Position numbers and translations under genes: made by a program. DNA of 7,755 nt from Frankiales bacterium (lineage in GTDB: Bacteria > Actinomycetota > Actinomycetes > Mycobacteriales > SCTD01), in NCBI GenBank assembly GCA_025465145.1, contig JAODNS010000014.1, positions 1-7,755 on the forward strand, in the 5' to 3' direction. Below the pieces are notes generated by a model. It was not told where the DNA came from and made no database searches. It was given only the letters and a program-made list of their open reading frames with translations. This document shows positions 1 through 6,312 of the stretch, one piece after another (within the stretch, counting starts at the first letter, position 1; every line of letters begins with the position of its first letter).

Positions 1-839
1 TCGACGACCACCTGATGGGGATCACGCACGTCGTGCGCGGCGAGGAGTGGATTTCGTCGACGCCCAAGCACCTGCTGCTGTTCGACTGGCTGGGCTGGGA
101 GCGCCCGCAGTTCGCGCACATGCCGCTGCTGCGCAACGTGGACAAGAGCAAGATCTCGAAACGGAAGAACCCGGCGGCGCGGCTGACCTGGTTCATCGAG
201 CAGGGGTACCTGCCGGAGGCGCTGCTCAACTTCCTCGGCCTGCTCGGGTACTCGCTGCCGAGCGGCGAGGAGGTGTTCACCTTCGAGGAGATGTCGGACT
301 CGTTCGACTGGGCGCGCGTCAACACGGTCGGGCCGGTGTTCGACCTCGACAAGCTGCTGTGGCTGAACGGGCACTACCTGCGGGCGCTGCCCGAGGACGA
401 GCTCCTCCGGCGGCTGCAGCCGTACCTGCGGGGCGTCGACCTGCCGGCGGACGTCCTGGCCGGTGCGATCCCGCTGATCCAGACGCGGATCGCCCTGCTC
501 ACCGAGGCTGCGCCGCTGCTGCGCTTCCTCGTCGACGAGGGGTTCTCGGTGGACCCGGCGGCCGCAGAGAAGTCGCTGACCGGACAGGTCGCCGTGCTCG
601 ACGCGGCGGTCGCTGCGCTGGAGCCCGTGGACGCGTGGGACACCGACCACGTGCAGGCCGCGATCGACGGCGCGCTGCTCGAGGACGGCCTCGGGCTCAA
701 GCGCGGCAAGGCCTACGCGCCGCTGCGCGCGGCCGTGTGCGGCGCCGCCATCGCACCGCCGCTGCCCGAGTCGATGGCCCTGCTGGGCAAGGAGCGCACG
801 CTCGCCCGGCTGCGCGCTGCGCGGACGCTCGCGGTTTGA
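1..839 (+). CDS. gltX: Glutamyl-tRNA synthetase, C-terminal part (5' end outside window)
   Basis: GltX joins glutamate to the 3' end of tRNA-Glu using ATP in the cytoplasm. The reading frame is open from base 3 with no start in the window, so about 278 C-terminal codons are present and the N-terminal Rossmann half is missing. Visible family marks are the stretch ITHVVRGEEWISSTPKH, which ends the catalytic domain, and the class I KMSKS-type loop as SKISKRK (about bases 147-167). The anticodon-binding helical domain follows, including the typical segment GYLPEALLNFLGLLGYS. The stop is TGA at 837-839. In most actinobacteria GltX is non-discriminating: it also mischarges tRNA-Gln, which GatCAB then amidates. 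This is family knowledge and cannot be tested here. The immediate downstream neighbours are tRNA-Gln and tRNA-Glu, which fits the assignment. Confidence 0.97.
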   Translation, partial: DDHLMGITHVVRGEEWISSTPKHLLLFDWLGWERPQFAHMPLLRNVDKSKISKRKNPAARLTWFIEQGYLPEALLNFLGLLGYSLPSGEEVFTFEEMSDSFDWARVNTVGPVFDLDKLLWLNGHYLRALPEDELLRRLQPYLRGVDLPADVLAGAIPLIQTRIALLTEAAPLLRFLVDEGFSVDPAAAEKSLTGQVAVLDAAVAALEPVDAWDTDHVQAAIDGALLEDGLGLKRGKAYAPLRAAVCGAAIAPPLPESMALLGKERTLARLRAARTLAV

Positions 840-865
840 GAGCGGTCGCCGCGGTCCGGTAGGCT
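836..865 (+). promoter_or_regulatory. Candidate promoter of the tRNA-Gln/tRNA-Glu pair
   Basis: TTGAGA at 836-841 matches the -35 consensus at five of six bases. TAGGCT at 860-865 fits the actinobacterial -10 pattern TAnnnT, and the spacer is 18 bp. Initiation would fall near 872, about 10 nt before the mature tRNA-Gln 5' end. The -35 box overlaps the gltX stop codon, so the tRNAs could be transcribed independently as well as by read-through from gltX. This is inferred from sequence only. Confidence 0.6.
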
Positions 866-881
866 CGCGCCTGCAACTCCA

Positions 882-953
882 TGGGGTATGGGGTAATTGG
901 CAGCCCGACGGTTTCTGGTTCCGTTAGTCTTGGTTCGAGTCCAGGTACCCCAG
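882..953 (+). tRNA. tRNA-Gln(CTG)
   Basis: A full cloverleaf can be folded. The acceptor stem is TGGGGTA (882-888) with TACCCCA (946-952), with G953 as discriminator. The D arm pairs GGG 891-893 with CCC 904-906. The anticodon stem is 908-912 with 920-924, and the anticodon CTG is at 915-917, reading CAG. The T stem is 929-933 with 941-945 around TTCGAGT. The innermost anticodon pair is T-T, as is tolerated in tRNA-Gln. CCA is not encoded, so it must be added by nucleotidyltransferase. It lies 42 bp after gltX and 46 bp before tRNA-Glu. Confidence 0.96.
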
Positions 954-999
954 CGCACGACCCGGTCCGCCGGTCACAACTGCACAACGAGCACCGCAA

Positions 1000-1072
1000 G
1001 CCCCCGTCGTCTAGCGGCCTAGGATAGCGCCCTCTCACGGCGTCGGCGTGGGTTCGAATCCCATCGGGGGTA
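1000..1072 (+). tRNA. tRNA-Glu(CTC)
   Basis: The acceptor stem is GCCCCCG (1000-1006) with CGGGGGT (1065-1071), giving a terminal G-U pair that is usual for actinobacterial tRNA-Glu. A1072 is the discriminator. The anticodon stem is 1027-1031 with 1039-1043, and the anticodon CTC is at 1034-1036, reading GAG. The T arm is 1048-1052 with 1060-1064 around TTCGAAT. No CCA is encoded. It is probably cotranscribed with the upstream tRNA-Gln, since a terminator follows only 9 nt after this gene. Confidence 0.97.
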
Positions 1073-1081
1073 CGAACAGTT

Positions 1082-1112
1082 ACAACCCGGCTACTCCACG
1101 TAGCCGGGTTGT
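1082..1112 (+). terminator. Hairpin terminator after tRNA-Glu
   Basis: Two perfect 12-bp arms, ACAACCCGGCTA (1082-1093) and TAGCCGGGTTGT (1101-1112), flank a 7-nt loop. A T-rich but interrupted tract follows (TCTGCTTCT). The position directly after the tRNA pair makes it the natural end of that transcript. The left arm and loop also encode the last codons and the stop of the convergent HNH gene, so the hairpin could act on both strands. The minus side lacks a T-run. Confidence 0.8.
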
Positions 1113-1702
1113 TCTGCTTCTGGCAGGTCGAAGCCGAGCTGGTCCAGCAGCTCCGGCTGGTAGCGGCGCAGGACCTCCCACGCCCACCCGCAGGCGTCCT
1201 CGGCGCGGGTGCCCGTCGGTTGGAACCGGGTCCAGAGCTCCAGGTTCTCGAGCCGGTTGTCGCTCCGCACCCCGTTGCGGTGATGAACGCTCTCGTCTGC
1301 GGTGAGCGGCCGTCGCAGGTGGCGCGCCATGACGAGTCGGTGCTCCACTGCCGTCGTCGCACCGGCCACGAGCCAGCGGTCAGCCGGTGACACCGCCACC
1401 CGCTGGTACCCGTGTGACAGGTGCGAACCCGTGCCGGTCTCGCGCAGCGGCACCTCGGCCGAGAGGTCGCCGTCCAGCCGCAGCCGCTGGCGGTGTGCCT
1501 CGCACAACCTGTTGCTCACCTGCGGGCGGGGGCAGCCGCCGACGCTGCACGTCCCGCGTGAGCTGCGGCGCAGGGGCACGTCTGCGGCCACGGCCCCGGT
1601 CCGGCTCCAGCGCAGGTAGTGCCCGTGGCGCCAGCCGCGCGTCACCGCCAGTCGGTCGCAGCCGTCGACCGCGCACGCGGCCGGCTCCCGCTCCGGCTGC
1701 AC
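1091..1702 (-). CDS. HNH endonuclease-family protein with zinc motifs, probably 5'-truncated by a frameshift
   Basis: This is the longest intact frame, 203 residues from a GTG at 1702-1700 to a TAG at 1093-1091. The C-terminal half carries an HNH nuclease core: His121 in the EHRLVMARHL segment, then the HHRNG motif (His140, His141, Asn143), Asn149 and Asn153 in SDNRLENLELW. This is typical of the small actinobacterial and phage HNH family, which cuts DNA with one metal ion. The N-terminal half has two copies of a C-x4-C-x9-C-x2-H unit, at residues 10-29 and 52-70. The third Cys of the first unit is Arg. No ribosome binding site precedes the GTG, and a further copy of the unit lies directly upstream in another frame, so the true start is probably at 1787. 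The gene runs towards the tRNA pair and its stop lies inside their terminator. Whether it is a homing nuclease, a domesticated remnant or a defence protein cannot be decided; no cognate partner gene is visible. Confidence 0.75.
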   Translation of the reverse strand: MQPEREPAACAVDGCDRLAVTRGWRHGHYLRWSRTGAVAADVPLRRSSRGTCSVGGCPRPQVSNRLCEAHRQRLRLDGDLSAEVPLRETGTGSHLSHGYQRVAVSPADRWLVAGATTAVEHRLVMARHLRRPLTADESVHHRNGVRSDNRLENLELWTRFQPTGTRAEDACGWAWEVLRRYQPELLDQLGFDLPEAEQPGYVE

Positions 1703-1787
1703 CTGGCCGTGGCGCAGCTGCTGCTTGTAGTGCCGCCCGCACAGCCCGCGCGTACACCGGCCGTCCGCACTCGTCGACGCCGCACAT
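1703..1787 (-). pseudogene. Out-of-frame N-terminal piece of the HNH gene (first zinc motif)
   Basis: From ATG at 1787-1785 the frame reads MCGVDECGRPVYAR, then loses sense. The neighbouring frame, which is the one used by the HNH gene, picks up with GLCGRHYKQQLRHGQ and runs straight into the GTG at 1702. Joined, they give a C-x4-C-x9-C-x2-H unit of the same spacing as the two downstream copies. That spacing needs two extra bases in the GCGCG run at 1748-1752, so either a GC pair was lost or the read is wrong there. A GGAGGG lies 18 nt before the ATG, further than usual for a ribosome binding site. The residue alignment strongly supports the break; its cause is unknown. Confidence 0.6.
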
Positions 1788-1841
1788 CTGCCGAGCGTCC
1801 CGCGACCCTCCGACAGATCACGATGCCGTCACACACGTCAC

Positions 1842-1856
1842 CTCCGTCCCACGGAG
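1842..1856. repeat. Short palindrome between the divergent HNH and secreted-protein genes
   Basis: CTCCGT (1842-1847) and ACGGAG (1851-1856) are perfect arms around CCC. It lies just upstream of TACGGT (1861-1866), which fits a TAnnnT -10 box for the secreted-protein gene. It could be an operator or chance in GC-rich DNA. The rest of the 112-bp gap (1788-1899) shows nothing else clear except the ribosome binding site at 1887-1892. Confidence 0.3.
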
Positions 1857-1899
1857 TCGGTACGGTCCGCGCGACCCGCCCCCGTCGAAGGGCACGACC

Positions 1900-3846
1900 G
1901 TGCGCCTGTCCTCCCGCCGCCTCGCCGTCGCCGCCACCGCGCTGGCCACGCTCGCCGCCGCTCTGCCCGCGCTCGGCGCCCTGCAGGCGTCCGCCGCCGC
2001 GACCGGGGACATCCGCCTCACCGGACCGGGCCGCGGCGCGGCCGGCGCGTGCCTGTCGTACTCGGTGCAGCCGGTCGACGCGTTCGGCGGCCCGGCCACG
2101 GACACCGGCACCGTCGTCATCCGCCTGAGCGAGAGCCCGAACGCCGCCGCGCAGGACGTCGACTTCTGCCGCCCCGGCGCCGTCAGCGCGCCCGCCGTGT
2201 CGCCGCACCACGCGACCGCCACGGGAGCGCGGCGCTTCTACGTGGCAGGCGGCTCCGTCACCGACACCCCGACGACGGCGAAGACGAAGACCTCCGTCGC
2301 CGACTCCGGCACCGGCGTGGACAACCCCGACACGGCCTCGAGCAACCCGAGCGGCGCAGACACCGCGCTGTATGTGTACGACGGGCGCAGCGGCGGCTCG
2401 ACCGCGGTGACGTTCGGCGTCGCCGGCCTCGTCTCCGGCGGCGCGCGCATCGACGTGTTCCGCAGCGCGGACGGAGACGAGACGCAGAGCAGCGGCGACC
2501 TGACCCGGTCGCTCAGCGTCCAGCTCAGCGAGGGCGGGCTGCCGGAGAGCCCGCAGGCGGCCGACGCGGTGACGTCGCTCGTGGCGTCGCCGGAGCAGTC
2601 GTATTCCCCGCAGGGCAGCACCGCTCATGCGTTCGCGGTCCAGCTCTCGAACAGCAGCGGAGACGGCATCGCCGGCATCACCCCGCTCGTCCGCAGCACG
2701 TCCGGCGTCAACGGCACGTGCTCGCGCAGCAGCAACACCGGCGTCTCGACCTGCACCTTCCCCACGTCGAAGGCGGGTGCCGAGCAGCTGACGTTCTGGG
2801 TCAACCAGACCCGGGCGCACACGCCCGAGCCGACCCTCGGCCTGGATCCCGGCGAGGTGCGCGACACCGCGACCGCGACGACCACGTCGCCCGTGTCCGC
2901 AGCCCGGTTCGTCGACCTCACGCCGGCGACGGCCACCGTCGTCCAGGGCGACAGCCAGCAGTACACGGCCCGCGTCACCGACGCCAACGGCGTCCCCGTC
3001 GCCGGCGTCGGCCTCGCCTTCACCGAGACCGGTCCCGGCGGGATCGCCAACGGCGCGGTCGGCAGCGGCGGCACCTCGTCCACGAACGCCACCAGCGACG
3101 CGAGCGGCGCTGCCTCAGTCACCATGGTCACCACCACGGCCGAGCAGGGAACCGGCGCGCTCACCGTGGCGGTGCGCAACCCTGCCGCGACCGCCTGCCA
3201 GTCGCCTGGCGGCCGCTGCAGCGACAGCAGCACCCTGCTCGTGCAGGGGAACGGATCACCCAGTCCGACCCCGAGCGCGTCGCCGACCCGCGTGCCGGCC
3301 TGCACCACGGCGATCACGACGCTGCCGGTCGACACGATCAGCGCGACCGGCTTCGCCAGCGTCGTCGTCAGCGCGGCGAAGGCGAGCACCGTCGACCTCT
3401 ACGCGTACAGCCGGCCGTCCACCGTCTACGGACTCGTGCGTACCGGCACCGTCACCCAGGACGGCACCGTGACCTTCTCGATCCGGCCCGCGACGAACAC
3501 GCGCCTGTACGCCCAGCAGCGCGGCTGCACCGCGGGCGACTCCGTCGTCCTGGCGGTCCGCACCACGCTGTCCATCGCCGTCCTCCGCAACGGGGCGCGC
3601 GACTACACGTTCAGCGGCGACAGCGTCCCGGCCCGACCGGGCGGCCTCATCGTCAACGTGTACCGCGTGAACAGCGACGGCAGTGAGGTGCTGTCGGCGC
3701 AGGCGCGGGCGGACGCCACGGACGGCCAGTGGGTGTTCCGCAAGCAGTTCACCGGCGGCGGTCGGTTCGGCTTCGTGGCGCGGACAGGGCAGGACATGTC
3801 CAACGCACCGGGACGCAGCAACCTGCGCAGCCTGCTCGTCTACTAG
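1900..3846 (+). CDS. Secreted multidomain protein with bacterial Ig-like domains
   Basis: The frame encodes 648 residues. The GTG start is chosen because GAAGGG (1887-1892) lies 7 nt upstream and the protein then opens with a classic signal peptide. That has basic residues LSSRR, a hydrophobic Ala/Leu core, and a likely cleavage after ASAAA near residue 32. The mature part is rich in Thr, Ser, Val and Gly, as in beta-sandwich proteins. Rough layout: an N-terminal beta domain (33-210) with Cys51 and Cys90; an Ig-like domain (about 217-330) with Cys274 and Cys285; a Big_1/invasin-like domain (about 336-450) with Cys433 and Cys440; a PSPTPSASPTR linker (454-464); and a C-terminal beta region (468-648) with Cys468 and Cys543. 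The even number of cysteines, in local pairs, suggests disulfides outside the cell. No sortase motif, transmembrane anchor or catalytic motif is seen. A surface, adhesion or cell-wall role is plausible but unproven. It is divergent from the HNH gene and convergent with the small ORF beyond. Confidence 0.85.
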   Translation: MRLSSRRLAVAATALATLAAALPALGALQASAAATGDIRLTGPGRGAAGACLSYSVQPVDAFGGPATDTGTVVIRLSESPNAAAQDVDFCRPGAVSAPAVSPHHATATGARRFYVAGGSVTDTPTTAKTKTSVADSGTGVDNPDTASSNPSGADTALYVYDGRSGGSTAVTFGVAGLVSGGARIDVFRSADGDETQSSGDLTRSLSVQLSEGGLPESPQAADAVTSLVASPEQSYSPQGSTAHAFAVQLSNSSGDGIAGITPLVRSTSGVNGTCSRSSNTGVSTCTFPTSKAGAEQLTFWVNQTRAHTPEPTLGLDPGEVRDTATATTTSPVSAARFVDLTPATATVVQGDSQQYTARVTDANGVPVAGVGLAFTETGPGGIANGAVGSGGTSSTNATSDASGAASVTMVTTTAEQGTGALTVAVRNPAATACQSPGGRCSDSSTLLVQGNGSPSPTPSASPTRVPACTTAITTLPVDTISATGFASVVVSAAKASTVDLYAYSRPSTVYGLVRTGTVTQDGTVTFSIRPATNTRLYAQQRGCTAGDSVVLAVRTTLSIAVLRNGARDYTFSGDSVPARPGGLIVNVYRVNSDGSEVLSAQARADATDGQWVFRKQFTGGGRFGFVARTGQDMSNAPGRSNLRSLLVY

Positions 3847-4037
3847 CGGGCGGCGCGCCGGCCGCCGGTGGGCTGCGGGCCGTCTTGCGCGGGGAACAGG
3901 CCCTCGACGGCGAGCAGGAACTGCGCCGGCAGGTGCTGCACGGGTGCGGCGGCGATGGCGGCGACCTCCTCCACCTGGAGGCGACGGCGCTCCGCGAGCG
4001 TCGCGGGGGTGTCGTTCTCGCGGACGAGCATCAGCAC
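3843..4037 (-). CDS. Small hypothetical protein, 64 residues
   Basis: I do not recognise this protein. The frame starts at GTG 4037-4035 with GGAGG (4043-4047) 5 nt upstream; an ATG two codons later is a possible alternative. Nearly every codon ends in G or C (exceptions are a CGT, a GCA and a CAA), while the open frame upstream of 4037 loses that bias. This supports real coding from this start. The product begins MLMLVRENDTPATLAERRRL and continues as a predicted amphipathic helix rich in Ala, Val and Gln, then FLLAVEGLFPAQDG and a basic tail GGRRAAR. There is no signal peptide or obvious metal site. Its TAG stop (3845-3843) interlocks with the TAG of the secreted-protein gene. It lies downstream of the IclR gene on the same strand, with a 124-bp gap. 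Confidence 0.5.
   Translation of the reverse strand: MLMLVRENDTPATLAERRRLQVEEVAAIAAAPVQHLPAQFLLAVEGLFPAQDGPQPTGGRRAAR
3849..3866. terminator. Weak candidate hairpin at the convergent gene ends
   Basis: GGCGGC (3849-3854) and GCCGCC (3861-3866) can pair around a 6-nt loop directly after the secreted-protein stop. There is no T-tract on either strand, and the hairpin lies within the last codons of the small minus-strand ORF. Actinobacterial terminators often lack U-runs, but such pairing is also easy by chance in this GC-rich DNA. Confidence 0.25.
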
Positions 4038-4071
4038 GGGAGCCTCCAGCAGCGGCCCGGGCGTCGGTCCG

Positions 4072-4118
4072 GGGTCATGTCCAACTGTGGCGGCCGCGGC
4101 GCTGCTGCACCATGACCC
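4072..4118. repeat. Spaced inverted repeat between the IclR gene and the small ORF
   Basis: GGGTCATG (4072-4079) and CATGACCC (4111-4118) are exact inverted copies 31 nt apart, upstream of the small minus-strand ORF. A second small hairpin, CCCGA/TCGGG (4134-4138 with 4143-4147), lies nearer the end of the IclR gene and could be a weak terminator without a T-run. Apart from these, bases 4038-4161 show no gene. Function is unknown. Confidence 0.35.
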
Positions 4119-4161
4119 GATGTGACCGTTCTGCCCGATCTGTCGGGGTAGTCCGTACGGG

Positions 4162-4860
4162 TCAGGCGCCGCTGGCCCGGCTGAGCTCTCCCGCTGCCGA
4201 CAGGACTGCCGCGGCGTGCAGCCGACCGGGGGAGCGGCCGAGTCGCTCCAGCGGTCCGGAGACGCTCACGGCGGCCAGCACGCGCCCTGCCTGGTCCCGC
4301 ACCGGGGCGGAGACGGACGCGACCCCCTGCTCGCGCTCGGCGGCCGACTGGGCCCAGCCGCGGCGGCGCACCTCCGCCAGTATCCGCGCCGTGAACGCTG
4401 CGTCGGCGAGCAGCGGGTCGTCCTCCGCCCAGGCCAGCAGCACCTGTCCCGCCGAGCCGGCGGTCAGCGGCAGGTCCGCTCCGATCGGCACGGTGTCGCG
4501 CAGGCCGCTGCGGCGCTCTGCCACAGCGACGCAGAGCCGCCGGTCGCCGACGCGGCGGTACAGCTGGGCGCTTTCGCCGGTGGCGTCCCGCAGCCGCGCG
4601 AGCACAGGCCCGGCTGCGGCGAGCAGTCGGTCCGTGCCGCCGCCGGCCAGCTCCGCCGCCTTGGGTCCGATCCGCCAGCGGCCGTCGGCGTCGCGGGCCA
4701 GCAGCCGGTGCACCTCCAGCGCGACCGCCAGCCGGTGCGCGGTCGCCCGGCTCAGGCCGGTCCGCTTGGTGAGGGTCGCGAGGCTGGTCGCGCCACCCGC
4801 CACGGCGTCGAGGACGAGAAGCCCCTTGTCGAGGACGCCGACTCCGCTACTGTGTTCCAC
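4162..4860 (-). CDS. ndgR: IclR-family regulator, NdgR/LtbR type
   Basis: The gene encodes 232 residues, starting at GTG 4860-4858 and ending at TGA 4164-4162. The opening SSGVGVLDKG is the usual N-terminus of this subfamily and supports the start. Residues about 8-65 form the winged helix-turn-helix, with recognition helix around LSRATAHRLAVAL. Residues about 80-225 form the IclR effector-binding domain, including ATGESAQLYRRVGDRR, the GLRDTVPIG segment, and GVASVSAPVRDQAGRVLAAV. NdgR of Streptomyces and LtbR of Corynebacterium sit divergent to leuCD and control leucine and other amino-acid biosynthesis genes; the same arrangement is present here. No ribosome binding site is visible before the GTG, and a -10-like CAGTAT ends 6 nt before it, so the mRNA may be leaderless. 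Autoregulation through the shared intergenic inverted repeat is likely but inferred. Confidence 0.92.
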   Translation of the reverse strand: MEHSSGVGVLDKGLLVLDAVAGGATSLATLTKRTGLSRATAHRLAVALEVHRLLARDADGRWRIGPKAAELAGGGTDRLLAAAGPVLARLRDATGESAQLYRRVGDRRLCVAVAERRSGLRDTVPIGADLPLTAGSAGQVLLAWAEDDPLLADAAFTARILAEVRRRGWAQSAAEREQGVASVSAPVRDQAGRVLAAVSVSGPLERLGRSPGRLHAAAVLSAAGELSRASGA

Positions 4861-4865
4861 CTACT

Positions 4866-4892
4866 GATACTGCCATCTCATCATGCGAGATG
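4866..4892. promoter_or_regulatory. Divergent ndgR/leuC control region with inverted-repeat operator
   Basis: CATCTC (4874-4879) and GAGATG (4887-4892) are perfect 6-bp arms 7 nt apart, a good size for an IclR-family operator. On the minus strand CAGTAT (4872-4867) occupies positions -12 to -7 relative to the ndgR GTG, ideal for a leaderless start. On the plus strand GATACT (4866-4871) could be the leuC -10, placing initiation near 4878 inside the operator. Bound regulator would then block both promoters. The arms are seen directly; the promoter assignments are inferred. Confidence 0.6.
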
Positions 4893-4913
4893 CCAACGAA
4901 CGAGGGACGTGCC

Positions 4914-6311
4914 ATGGGCAGGACGCTCGCCGAGAAGGTCTGGGACGCGCACGTCGTGCACGCGGCGCCGGGCGAGCCGGACCTCGTCTACATCGACCTG
5001 CACCTCGTGCACGAGGTCACGAGCCCGCAGGCCTTCGACGGGCTGCGCCTCGCGGGTCGGCCCGTGCGCAGGCCCGACCTCACCCTCGCCACCGAAGACC
5101 ACAACGTCCCGACGGACGTGCTGACCATCGACGACCCGGTCAGCCGGGCGCAGGTCGAGGCGCTGCGGCGCAACTGCGCGGAGTTCGGCGTGCGGCTGCT
5201 GCCGATGGGCGATGCCGGTCAGGGGATCGTGCACGTCATCGGACCGCAGCTCGGGATCACCCAGCCCGGCATGACGATCGTCTGCGGCGACAGCCACACC
5301 AGCACCCACGGCGCGTTCGGCGCGCTGGCCTTCGGCATCGGCACCAGCGAGGTCGAGCACGTGCTGGCGACGCAGACGCTGCCGCTGGTCCGGCCGAAGA
5401 CGATGGCGGTCACTGTCACGGGCCGGCTCCCGGCCGGCGCGACGGCCAAGGACCTCGTCCTCGCCCTCATCGCGCAGGTCGGCACCGGCGGCGGTCAGGG
5501 ACACGTCGTCGAGTACCGCGGTGAGGCCGTCCGCGCGCTGTCGATGGAGGGGCGCATGACGGTCTGCAACATGTCCATCGAGTGGGGCGCCCGGGCCGGG
5601 ATGATCGCGCCGGACGAGACGACGTACGCGTACCTGCAGGGCCGCCCGCACGCGCCGCACGGCGCGGACTGGGACGCCGCGGTCGCGTCGTGGGACGCGC
5701 TGCGCACTGACGAGGACGCGACGTTCGACCAGGAGGTCGTGCTCGACGCCGGCGCCGTCACGCCGTTCGTCACCTGGGGCACCAACCCCGGCCAGGGCGT
5801 CGCCCTCGCCGGCACCGTGCCGGACCCGGCCGCGATGGAGTCGGCCAGCGAGCGGGAGGCGGCGCAGCGCGCGCTGGAGTACATGGGGCTCGCGGCCGGG
5901 ACGCCGATGCGGGACGTGCGGGTGGACACTGTCTTCGTCGGCTCCTGCACCAACGGCCGCATGGAGGACCTGCGCGTCGCGGCGGACGTCCTGCGCGGGC
6001 GCAAGGTCGCCGACGGCGTACGGGCGCTCGTCGTTCCCGGGTCGATGCTCGTCAAGCTGCAGGCCGAGAAGGAGGGCCTGGACAAGGTGTTCACCGACGC
6101 CGGCGCCGAGTGGCGCAACGCCGGCTGCTCGATGTGCCTCGGGATGAACCCGGACACGCTGGCGCCCGGTGAGCGCAGCGCCTCCACGTCCAACCGGAAC
6201 TTCGAGGGGCGGCAGGGTCGCGGCGGTCGTACGCACCTCGTCTCACCGGGCGTGGCCGCTGCCACCGCCGTCCTGGGCCACCTGGCCGCGCCGACCGACC
6301 TGGAGGCCTGA
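4914..6311 (+). CDS. leuC: 3-isopropylmalate dehydratase large subunit
   Basis: LeuC and LeuD together isomerise 2-isopropylmalate to 3-isopropylmalate in leucine biosynthesis. This protein has 465 residues, matching the usual LeuC length. The three [4Fe-4S] ligands of the aconitase family are visible: Cys345 in GSCTNG, and Cys405 and Cys408 in NAGCSMCLG. The signature VCGDSHTSTHGAFG begins at residue 123. The start at 4914 is preferred because GAGGGA (4902-4907) lies 6 nt upstream and MGRTLAEKVWDAH is the standard LeuC opening; an in-frame ATG at 4890 overlaps the operator and lacks such a site. leuD starts one base after its stop, so the two are surely cotranscribed. Control probably comes from the divergent NdgR-type regulator. 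Confidence 0.98.
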   Translation: MGRTLAEKVWDAHVVHAAPGEPDLVYIDLHLVHEVTSPQAFDGLRLAGRPVRRPDLTLATEDHNVPTDVLTIDDPVSRAQVEALRRNCAEFGVRLLPMGDAGQGIVHVIGPQLGITQPGMTIVCGDSHTSTHGAFGALAFGIGTSEVEHVLATQTLPLVRPKTMAVTVTGRLPAGATAKDLVLALIAQVGTGGGQGHVVEYRGEAVRALSMEGRMTVCNMSIEWGARAGMIAPDETTYAYLQGRPHAPHGADWDAAVASWDALRTDEDATFDQEVVLDAGAVTPFVTWGTNPGQGVALAGTVPDPAAMESASEREAAQRALEYMGLAAGTPMRDVRVDTVFVGSCTNGRMEDLRVAADVLRGRKVADGVRALVVPGSMLVKLQAEKEGLDKVFTDAGAEWRNAGCSMCLGMNPDTLAPGERSASTSNRNFEGRQGRGGRTHLVSPGVAAATAVLGHLAAPTDLEA

Positions 6312-6312
6312 C

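Noticed and set aside
1000..1120. A possible integrative-element attachment site at the tRNA-Glu 3' end.
   Set aside because: No second copy of the tRNA end was seen further along and no integrase gene is present.
1387..1899. The secreted-protein frame stays open for 513 bases upstream of the chosen start.
   Set aside because: This part is antisense to the HNH gene and low in secretion features. The signal peptide and ribosome site fix the start at 1900.
2049..3686. A long Arg-rich plus-strand frame, and long minus-strand frames, across the secreted-protein gene.
   Set aside because: They have the Arg/Ala/Pro composition of out-of-frame reading in GC-rich DNA. The chosen frame has a signal peptide, domains and a correct third-position bias.
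3301..3846. A possible sortase or membrane anchor at the C-terminus of the secreted protein.
   Set aside because: The last residues, SNLRSLLVY, have no LPxTG-like motif, hydrophobic span or basic tail.
4890..4913. An in-frame ATG eight codons upstream of the chosen leuC start.
   Set aside because: It overlaps the operator arm and has no ribosome site; MGRTLAEKVW at 4914 is the usual LeuC start.
4881..6236. A 451-codon minus-strand frame over leuC.
   Set aside because: It is a shadow of the unmistakable LeuC, which has all Fe-S cysteines in place.
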